Source: Pseudomonas bananamidigenes
GTDB lineage: Bacteria; Pseudomonadota; Gammaproteobacteria; Pseudomonadales; Pseudomonadaceae
Assembly (NCBI RefSeq): GCF_001679645.1
Contig: NZ_LRUN01000023.1
Coordinates: forward strand, 62,001-126,000
DNA: 64,000 nucleotides
Direction: 5' to 3'
Below, piece after piece: positions 9,080 to 16,900 of this stretch; positions within the stretch are counted from its first letter, which is position 1; the number at the start of each line of letters is the position of its first letter. Made by a program: the position numbers and the translations under genes. The notes beneath the pieces are model-generated. The model was given only the letters and a program-made list of their open reading frames with translations. It made no database searches and had not been told where the DNA came from.

Positions 9080-9691
9080 ATGTTGCTGATGCTCTACCTC
9101 GTCGCCATTACCGCCGAAGCCATGACCGGTGCCCTCTCTGCGGGCCGCCGAGGCATGGACTGGTTCGGTGTGGTGCTGATCGCCTGCGTCACGGCGCTGG
9201 GCGGCGGTTCGGTGCGCGACGTGCTGCTCGGCCACTACCCGCTGACCTGGGTCAAGCACCCGGAATACCTGGTGCTGACCACAGTCGCGGCAATGATTAC
9301 CGTGTTCACGGCCCGCTGGATGCGCCACCTGCGCTCGCTGTTTCTGGTACTTGATGCGGTCGGTCTGGTGGCATTTACCCTGATCGGCTGCATGACTGCG
9401 CTGGAAATGGGCCACGGCATGCTGGTGGCCTCGGTCAGCGGCGTGATCACCGGTGTGTTCGGCGGCATCCTGCGAGATATCTTCTGCAATGACATTCCAT
9501 TGATCTTCCGTCGTGAACTGTACGCCAGCGTCTCGTTTGCTGCGGCGTGGTGCTACATGCTGTGTCTGTATCTGAATGTGCCGAGCGAACAGGCAATTCT
9601 GATTACCCTGTTCGGTGGCTTTCTGCTGCGGTTGTTGGCGATTCGCTTTCATTGGGAAATGCCGAAATTCGTTTATAACGACGAGCATTGA
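9080..9691 (+). CDS. TRIC/UPF0126-family cation channel-like membrane protein
   Basis: The 203-residue protein has six to seven predicted membrane helices arranged as two related halves. Each half holds the family signature: GGGSVRDVLLG around residue 47 and GGILRDIF around residue 133. Bacterial members (YadS/UPF0126) are homologues of trimeric intracellular cation channels and probably conduct monovalent cations. The physiological role here is inferred from the family only. It is the last apparent backbone gene before the accessory block that starts at 9.8 kb. Confidence 0.85.
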   Translation: MLLMLYLVAITAEAMTGALSAGRRGMDWFGVVLIACVTALGGGSVRDVLLGHYPLTWVKHPEYLVLTTVAAMITVFTARWMRHLRSLFLVLDAVGLVAFTLIGCMTALEMGHGMLVASVSGVITGVFGGILRDIFCNDIPLIFRRELYASVSFAAAWCYMLCLYLNVPSEQAILITLFGGFLLRLLAIRFHWEMPKFVYNDEH

Positions 9692-9815
9692 GAACTGGCT
9701 ACAGCTTCTTACACTTGAATTCAAGTTCGCTTTTGAATGGCGTGATATTGATATCCGGCTCCGCCCAATAAGGTGCGGGTGCATCGGAACTGATATCAGT
9801 CACAGGAGTGAAAGA

Positions 9816-10847
9816 ATGAGTGAGTTTAATGAGCTGTCTGCAGAGCGCCCTATCAATTCGGCTTCTCTGGAAAGTATTGAATTGAGGGTGAAGTTCGATT
9901 CAGGGGTCGCAACGCGAAGCAAGGTGTTGTTTGGCAACGGGCGTATGCAAGTCAAAGTGCAGGTGCTGGTCTCCGGTTTCGACGAAAACGGTCAACATAT
10001 TTCTGTACCGGCGGATGTACTGAATACAGTAGAACTTATTCATTACAATACCGGGAAAACATTGCGGGACGGCTGGACAGCCAGTGCCGAACAGGGACGA
10101 TATACACTGGAGGCTCCTGTCTCTGCCGACTTGATGGACGCATCGGACGATGAGTCGCACTACCATGCTCATCCTCATGTGCGCACCTTCTGGGTTTCAT
10201 CGGCGGGGGTTGGTACCACACAGATCGCAGCGCGTGTTTTACTCAACGGAACCGTTATTCAAAGCAACGGTACGGGTCTGATCGATCGTCAGGACAGCAG
10301 TATTACGTTGGATGCGCAATTGCCGATCAGCTATTCGCTTGAGCAGTTTCACTTGAAAAGCGTACGACGCGGGAATGAAGAACCAGGTAACCGGATCTCC
10401 AATTACTACCTCGGACTCAATCATCAGGGGCAGCAAATAAAACTGGTGGACTGGGTGGCGCCGCGGGGGACAGGCAACTTGGTTTTTGCTCACGGTAACT
10501 GGCTGGGTGCACCCGCGACCAATTATCTGATCGGTATTCTGGTAGGCCCGGATCAGACTGACGTGACTGTAAAGTTGCCTGTCAATGACAACAACTTTTT
10601 AGACACCGTATTTTCAGGCCCGGCCAGTGTCTCTTCTGAGATGAGTAAGGAATATCCTGTACGGGTCGGCGACCGTCACGGTGAATTGACTATCGTGCAA
10701 GCCATTTCCGAGTACGCGTACAGCTACGCCAAGTATACGGTGGACGAGGTGTTTCATTTTTCCGCGATTGATCAATACGGGTCTGAACACAAACTGGCCA
10801 TTCGAACCAACGCTACGGAAAGTTTGTTCATTCTTGAGCGGGGGTAA
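9816..10847 (+). CDS. Uncharacterised beta-rich protein A, paralogue of the 12871-13818 gene
   Basis: I do not recognise this 343-residue protein. It has no signal peptide, membrane helix or enzyme motif, and alternating hydrophobic residues suggest a beta-sandwich. It aligns along its length with the gene at 12871. Shared blocks include VKFDS-x4-R-x-K-x-L-x2-NGRMQV, FWVSS with (T/L)QIAA and SNG, SS(I/V)TL(D/E)A, a (Y/S)LGL block ending (V/L)(L/V)DW, and D-(Q/E)-(Y/F)-G near the C-terminus. AGGAG at 9804-9808 fixes ATG 9816 although the frame is open further upstream. It is the first gene of the accessory block, same strand as the LRR and Rhs genes. A secreted-toxin helper or carrier role is only a guess from context. 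Confidence 0.8.
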   Translation: MSEFNELSAERPINSASLESIELRVKFDSGVATRSKVLFGNGRMQVKVQVLVSGFDENGQHISVPADVLNTVELIHYNTGKTLRDGWTASAEQGRYTLEAPVSADLMDASDDESHYHAHPHVRTFWVSSAGVGTTQIAARVLLNGTVIQSNGTGLIDRQDSSITLDAQLPISYSLEQFHLKSVRRGNEEPGNRISNYYLGLNHQGQQIKLVDWVAPRGTGNLVFAHGNWLGAPATNYLIGILVGPDQTDVTVKLPVNDNNFLDTVFSGPASVSSEMSKEYPVRVGDRHGELTIVQAISEYAYSYAKYTVDEVFHFSAIDQYGSEHKLAIRTNATESLFILERG

Positions 10848-10917
10848 ATCTGCATCAGGGCAATAGATATTTAAGCCGGCTGTAAAAGAATAAGTCAGTA
10901 AGCTGTCATATCGATGA

Positions 10918-10941
10918 TCCCTGCCGGCATTTCGGCAGGGA
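10918..10941 (+). terminator. Perfect stem-loop after gene A
   Basis: TCCCTGCCG (10918-10926) pairs perfectly with CGGCAGGGA (10933-10941) around a 6-base loop. There is no T-run, so it may be a processing or mRNA-stability structure and not a full terminator. It separates gene A from the LRR gene. Confidence 0.5.
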
Positions 10942-11006
10942 CACTATTGTCCGTCAGTTCCTTGCCATAAAGGAGCTGACTCAATGTCGCTCAAGGATGA
11001 GAACTG

Positions 11007-12581
11007 ATGCTCAAAAAGCCGTCAAAAGGTTTTGCTCCAGACCCCTCCCCGAACCCACCTGCTTCCCGCGCTCCAAGTCATGAAGCACCGCCGCGAGCGG
11101 ATGTCGACGTGCCAGGTGTGTCACGTCGCGCTGCATTGCCACCTGCGACAACAGACCCTGGCCATTCATTCAGGCAGGATGCCCCTCCCTCGCATGTTGT
11201 CGAGAACAGCATGATTGTTTCCGAATATGCATCCCGGGTGCCTGCAACCGCACCGATGCCTCCGGTGTTGGCCGATTTCTGGATCAGCGCTGCAGCTAAA
11301 CTGCCCGCACCCGATGCTCAGGGATTCAGAATCATCAAGCAGCGCCGGTACATCGAATTGACCGACGGGCACTTTGTCCAGGTTGCCAGGGATGCCGTTA
11401 CGGGAGACTGGCGAGCAATGCTGGCAAGTGAGCTCGTTCCTTCCGGGCCGTTTCTGTTGCCTGATCAACACCGCCGGTACTGGTACCCGAAAGACGGCAA
11501 CAAGGTGCAAAAGCTTGCCGGTGCGGACGAAAACGATGTTGAAACCTCCGCGCCGGGATCCTCCTCGGCACTGTCAGGCCGTCTGATTTCGCGAGCATCT
11601 GTCGAACGACGAGTACGAGCGCTGTATCCCGGGCTTGCGGACGACGAAGTGATTGCTTTCATCGGAGATCGTTTACACAGTGATCCGCACTCCGTTCTTG
11701 TACGACTGGAAAAAGAGTCTGTCGCGTTGCGTGAGGAACTGAAGGACTGGCTAGGGAGTGCACGTTCAACTCATCCCGGCGCCGAGTCCGGATTGAGTGC
11801 TGAAGCCCTCGCCAGCCAACGACAGACGCGTGAAAAATTCAGTCAGGATCTTCTAGCGGTCTGGCGACGTGAATCAGTGTCGGGCCAGGGTTCTGCCGAT
11901 CAAAGCTTTTCGACGTTCATCGATTTCTCCGGGGAATTGCCACATTTGTCCGCCCGGTTTGAATGGGTGACAGAGCTGGTGCTGAGCGCTCGTAATACCG
12001 AAGTATCGTTGGGTCGGTTTTTGGACAGTTTTCCCAATGTTCGCTACCTGATTCTGGAGTCTGTGCGAATGGAAGCGTTTTCTCCGGCGATCTTCCGGAT
12101 GCGGGATTTGCAGCACCTGATATTGAACGGAAATTCACTTCGTCTTTCCGAGAGCAGTGCCGAGGGCCTGTCCCGGATCGAAACCCTCACGTTGCTGGAT
12201 TTGAGGGAAAACCCTTTGGGCATTGCCCCGTCTGTGGGATTCATGCGGGGGTTGCGAGAGTTGTTTCTGCGCGATTGTGCGATCGACGAGCTTCCGTCCG
12301 GGATGGAGCGGTTGCCGGCACTGACTCGCGTGGATTTGCGAGAGAACGACATTTTCATCATCGGCGAAGAGTTGTTCGATATTCCGGATACGCAGAATCT
12401 TTACCTGGATTTGCGGGACAACCCGCTCGGCGTAGTGGCGAGGGAGCGAATCACCCACTATCTGGAAAATGCCAGTCTTGATCGTAAAGTGCAGATTCGC
12501 GCGGATGAGGACGGTCTTGATGTCGCTGACTCTTCCGAATCAAGCGAAAGTTCTGATAGCGGGGTCGAGTCCGACACCTGA
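11007..12581 (+). CDS. Leucine-rich-repeat protein related to NEL-type effectors, catalytic domain absent
   Basis: The 524-residue protein has a Pro-rich disordered N-terminus (1-95) and a module at about 99-163 (LPAPDAQGFR...SGPF-x8-YWYP) shared with the 879-residue protein at 45526-48165. A helical segment follows (about 190-255, RRVRALYPGLADDEVIAFIG). Leucine-rich repeats run from about 320 to 480 (LTLLDLRENPLGIAP, LRELFLRDCAIDELP, LDLRDNPLG). Many Pseudomonas NEL ubiquitin-ligase proteins have this same module, helix and LRR order followed by the NEL domain with a catalytic Cys. Here the chain stops after the LRRs with an acidic Ser-rich tail (SSESSESSDSG). AAGGATGAG at 10993-11001 precedes the ATG. 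Function is unknown; binding to a host or competitor protein is plausible. Confidence 0.8.
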   Translation: MLKKPSKGFAPDPSPNPPASRAPSHEAPPRADVDVPGVSRRAALPPATTDPGHSFRQDAPPSHVVENSMIVSEYASRVPATAPMPPVLADFWISAAAKLPAPDAQGFRIIKQRRYIELTDGHFVQVARDAVTGDWRAMLASELVPSGPFLLPDQHRRYWYPKDGNKVQKLAGADENDVETSAPGSSSALSGRLISRASVERRVRALYPGLADDEVIAFIGDRLHSDPHSVLVRLEKESVALREELKDWLGSARSTHPGAESGLSAEALASQRQTREKFSQDLLAVWRRESVSGQGSADQSFSTFIDFSGELPHLSARFEWVTELVLSARNTEVSLGRFLDSFPNVRYLILESVRMEAFSPAIFRMRDLQHLILNGNSLRLSESSAEGLSRIETLTLLDLRENPLGIAPSVGFMRGLRELFLRDCAIDELPSGMERLPALTRVDLRENDIFIIGEELFDIPDTQNLYLDLRDNPLGVVARERITHYLENASLDRKVQIRADEDGLDVADSSESSESSDSGVESDT

Positions 12582-12634
12582 TAAATACTGAGCAGCCGTT
12601 GTCTTGCAATGAGTCTGGTTGTAAAAAAATAGAT

Positions 12635-12683
12635 GGCTCACTTTTTTCTTTGTCTTTCTGGCTTTGAAGAAGTGGGCTTTTTT
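12635..12683 (+). terminator. Intrinsic terminator after the LRR gene
   Basis: The left arm GGCTCACTT (from 12635) pairs, with one wobble, with the right arm GAAGAAGTGGGC (12666-12677), followed directly by TTTTTT (12678-12683). It lies about 50 bases past the LRR stop. Confidence 0.65.
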
Positions 12684-12870
12684 GTTGTGATTTTTATATT
12701 TCAGAGGGCCGGTTTTATAATTCGTGTTTCAGGTTGGTGCTTCCTGATGCTCTGTTTACATGTTGTCAGCTATTGCTGCTGTTATAGACTTTTGTGATGT
12801 GTTTAATATTTGATCGTGCCCTGGCTTGTATGAAAAGGGGGTAGTTGAATGTTTATACAGGAAGTTATTT
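12684..12870. other. AT-rich spacer upstream of gene B
   Basis: With the preceding terminator this forms a 289-base gene-free stretch, visibly richer in T and A than its surroundings (runs such as TTTTTATATTT and TTTAATATTTGATC). I see no gene in it. It may carry the promoter of gene B and Rhs, and the composition may mark a recombination boundary or an H-NS/MvaT-type silencer target. The ribosome binding site AGGAAG at 12859-12864 ends it. Confidence 0.5.
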
Positions 12871-13818
12871 ATGTTTGAAGAAGTCGTCAGTATTCAGAGG
12901 CTCGAAGTCAAATTTGATTCGGCCCCCACACTTCGCCATAAGCAACTCTACGCCAACGGTCGGATGCAAGTGCGGGTGCTGGTCCTGGTTTCGGGTGGCG
13001 ATGCCCGGGCCAACGAAGTGTCTCTGCACGGGCATCCGGCCATGCAGACCCTTCGCCTGATCTCCTACAACGGCGCGCGGCCGCTCTCGGGGGACTGGAA
13101 CGTCGAGACCCGGGAAAATCGTTACGCCCATGACATGGCGGGCGGCATCGCCCGGGACACTCCACTGGTACCGGCTGCGCATAACCGCATTACCGACCCT
13201 GCCGAACCTGTCCAGGTCTATGAGTTCTGGGTCAGCAGCTCCAGGCCGGGCTCGCTGCAAATCGCCGCCGAAATCACCCTGGGCGATGAAGTGGTTCGAA
13301 GCAACGGGCAACTGGGAAGCGACAGCAGCGTGACGTTGGAGGCGGTATCGCCGGTCAAGTATCCAGTGAGCCACTTTTCCCTGGAAAAGGTCAGTGAAAG
13401 CGTCATTGATCGTTTCGACGCGATCCATCGATACAGCTTGGGTCTTTATGCTGACCGTCGTTCCATTCATCTTCTGGACTGGACCAGCACGCAAGTACAA
13501 AAGGATGACGAGTACGCGACGTTGTTCTTTGCTTCCAGAAACATTGATGATTCCCACCCGGGGGGAAGAACTTATTGCGGCTACATGGCGCCGGTCTATG
13601 GTGCCAGTGCGACCATTCGCGGTCCGAAAGGGTATGTCGGGACGCCAGTCAATCAGCAGCCGGGTAATCTGACGGTATTGAGTTATCTCTCTCCCGACTA
13701 TCAGAGTCAGCCGGTTCGGGATCAGGTTTTTGAACTGACGGTATTTGATGAGTTCGGTACGGCGCACTGGCTTCGTATAAAGCCGGATTTTTACGCGCGC
13801 GCATTCAAGTTGGTTTGA
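12871..13818 (+). CDS. Uncharacterised beta-rich protein B, paralogue of the 9816-10847 gene
   Basis: This 315-residue protein is the second copy of the family described for gene A. It has the same order of blocks (LEVKFDS, NGRMQVRVLVLVSGGD, VYEFWVSS, LQIAAEI, SSVTLEA, SLGL, LLDW, DEFGTAHWLRIK). The two copies are diverged, so the duplication is old or they were acquired separately. AGGAAG at 12859-12864 with six-base spacing supports ATG 12871 (MFEEVVSIQRL) over an in-frame ATG at 12826. There is no signal peptide. It lies 118 bases upstream of the Rhs gene on the same strand, which makes a helper, chaperone or delivery role for Rhs the simplest hypothesis. Nothing in the sequence proves it. 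Confidence 0.8.
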   Translation: MFEEVVSIQRLEVKFDSAPTLRHKQLYANGRMQVRVLVLVSGGDARANEVSLHGHPAMQTLRLISYNGARPLSGDWNVETRENRYAHDMAGGIARDTPLVPAAHNRITDPAEPVQVYEFWVSSSRPGSLQIAAEITLGDEVVRSNGQLGSDSSVTLEAVSPVKYPVSHFSLEKVSESVIDRFDAIHRYSLGLYADRRSIHLLDWTSTQVQKDDEYATLFFASRNIDDSHPGGRTYCGYMAPVYGASATIRGPKGYVGTPVNQQPGNLTVLSYLSPDYQSQPVRDQVFELTVFDEFGTAHWLRIKPDFYARAFKLV

Positions 13819-13936
13819 GTAGCGATTTTATTGCAGATGTTCGTGAGCTTCTTTTGTTTGGTTTCAATCCGATCGGCTTGAACTTCGAAGTTTATCGAGT
13901 GAGTTGGTTTTTGTGTGATGAAAAAGGAATTTATAT

Positions 13937-16900
13937 ATGGAGAACAAATCTCCGGTCTCCGTGCATTCCAATGCATTCAATTTTGGTGAGTTTGTAACGG
14001 GCGGTGTTGATCCTCGGACAGGCTTGTATACCTGTTCCTTGTCTTTGGGCGCTGTTCGATCTGAGGGTCTCAACGGGCCTTCGTTCGGGCTCGCCCTGGG
14101 GTTCAACCCGCTCGATACCCGAAACACCGGCTTCGGGCTGGGCTGGTCGTTGGCCACGACCCGTTATGACACACGCAGCAAGATGATGACCCTGTTCAGC
14201 GGTGAGCGTTACAAGGCCGTCGAAACGGTTGCGGGTCTCCAGTTCAGAGAAATGAAGCTGGAAAGCGTCAAGGTCGTGAAAAGCGGTGCCGGACGTTTTG
14301 ATGTTCGTTACAAGGACGGACATCGGGAAGAGTTGACGGTGCAGGGGGGGAGTCTGGTCGCAGTCCCGACGCGGATCGTCGCGGCCAACGGCGCAGGCGT
14401 CACACTGCTGTACAAAGTGGTCAATCAATACCCGGAGTTGATCGAAGTCAGGGATGACCGGCGGACGCTGCTGAAAATCTCCCGCAAGGGCACTCTGGTT
14501 ACGTTGAGCCAGAACCCGGATACGGCATCCACGGCCGACTTCACAATGAAGCTCGATAGCAACGACCGGGTCGTGAAGATCGGTTTGCCTGAGGGCCGGG
14601 GCTGGGATCTCGAATATTCGCTCATCGATGAAGTCGGTTACTTGAAGCGGGTCGTTACACCGTTGGGGGCCGTTGAAATCATTCGCTACAAGGAACAGGG
14701 GCATCTGCTGCCCGCCAGCGACGTCGGTGCGACGGCGACGCTGCCTCATGTCATGGCCCATGACATTTATCCGGGTCACGGTCAGCCGAAAACGAGCAGA
14801 ACCTACACGTTTTCGGACCGTAATTTCCTTGGGCATGGTTTGTCGGTGGAGCCATCCGACGATGGTGACCCGCTCTACTCGGCACCTTGGAGTTACCAGT
14901 ACACGTCCGAGGAGCGGCTGGTTGTCGATGGCAAGGTGCACAGTCACATCAAACGGACGTACAACAAATTCCATTTGCTGGTTGCGCAGGTGACGACGTG
15001 CGGGGAAGCGGTCACTTCGCAGCTCACCGAGTATCACCTCGCAACAGGAAAGCCTTTCAACGAGCAACCGGCACACTTTCGTCTGCCCCGGGTCCAGACA
15101 CTGAAGTTCGAAAACCGTCTCGGCAAAAAGCAACGCGAGGAGACCACGATTACCGAGTTCGATGCCGTGGGCAACCTGCTCAGGCATGTGGGGCCCGACG
15201 GTGTCACGACGCTGTCCGAGTTCTATCCGGCTGTCGAGTCGCCGGACTGCCCGGTGGATCCGCTCGGCTTTGTCCGTTTCGAGAAGCAAAGGACGGTCAT
15301 CGCCGCAACCGGCGACGGGGCCTCGACCTGTACCCGTTTTCGTCATGCCTTGCACCCGGCATTGCAAGGCTCGACGCTGGCCAGTGTCGTGGTCATCGAA
15401 GAGCAGTTTTTCGAAAAGGTGGAAGACGCGGAGGTTCTTCGTTCAAAAGTCGAGTACAGCTATTTCAATACACCGGCGGACCGGCTCCGGCATGGTGCAT
15501 TGCAGGAGCAGCGCAGTACCCGGAGTGGCCGCACCACCCGAACGGCGTTTTCCTCTCGGCTGGAGGGGGCTCGCCTTCATCTGACCCAAACTGTTCACGG
15601 TTTCGATGGTACTTCGCAAAGCACGACGCAAGTCCTGTCGTCATACAGCGGATTGACCTTGTCGGAGACCGACAAGGACGGTCGCCGGATCGACTATAAG
15701 TACGACGCCATTGGTCGATGCTTGCGCAAGACGCTCTCCCCGGGCACCGCCCATGCTGCTTCGACGACTTGGGTTTATCAGGAGGCAAGCGGCACTTCGC
15801 CCGCGACGGTGACCGTCACGGATCCGGCGGGAGGTATGCAAACGGTCACTCATGACGGTTTGGGACGTGTGATCGGCATCAAGGAGCTTGATTGCGACAA
15901 CCTCGATGAGGGTGCTTCGCAAGAAAGTCTTATGCGCACGGTGTACTCCGCACTTCACGACAAGGTAGGGCATCTGGTGGAGCAGACCCGCACAGACTGG
16001 TGGGACGGCACTGCCCGTCCGGCCATTACCCGACGGGTCTATGACAGTTGGGGACAAGTGAAACAGACGCGTCATGCTGACGGGCGCGTAGAACATCGCG
16101 AATTCGATCCGGTTTCTCTCCGGGAAACTCTCTGGCAGGAGGGAATGGGCAAGACGGTCTCGGTCTTCAACGCTTTCGGCAAGCCGAAAAGTATCGAGAT
16201 GCTCGATCGGAAGGGGGAGAGCCTGGGCAAGTCGATCCTTGAGTACGACGGTTACGGCAGAACCCGCAGCCAGACCGATCAGGAAGGCAACAAGACGCTC
16301 TACCACTACGACGTCTTTGATCGATTGGTTCGCAGCGAATTGCCGGACGGCCATGCGGTCGAGACAGAATATGCCGATCACAGCGCCGAAACATTACCGG
16401 TAAGGATCAAGGTCGACACGCTGGAGTTGGGCCGACAGGTATTCGACGGGCTGGATCGCCTGACTGAAAGTACGGCAGGCGGTCGCACATCCACAACGGG
16501 GTATGTGTCGGGCTCCAGCCAGGCCGGATGGCAAATGGGGGCCGACGGTAAAAAGATCGAGTTCACCTGGTCGCAGGGAGTGAGCGGGCTGGCTGAGCGC
16601 AGGGCTGACGGATTGCTGGCGCGCTTCACCTACGACGCCTTGCATGGCAAGCCTGAAACCTGCATCGAGCAGGGGCGCGAACATCGTTTCGTCTACTATC
16701 CTTCCGGACGCTTGAAGTCCGAAACGACCGTGTACGGTGAACATCGCCAGACAACATCCCAGACCTGGTCGCTGGGTGGGCGGCCGCTGACTTTCATCGA
16801 TGGACTTGGCAACGAACACAAGTCTGAATATGACAGTTGGGGGCGCAAATCCGCTTTCACCCAGGGCAGCTTGCGGTTCGAATACACCTATGACACCGCA

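Noticed and set aside
13931..15367. Minus-strand frame of 478 codons opposite the Rhs gene start, considered as a missing immunity gene
   Set aside because: It is antisense to a conserved Rhs region and has no ribosome site or protein-like pattern.
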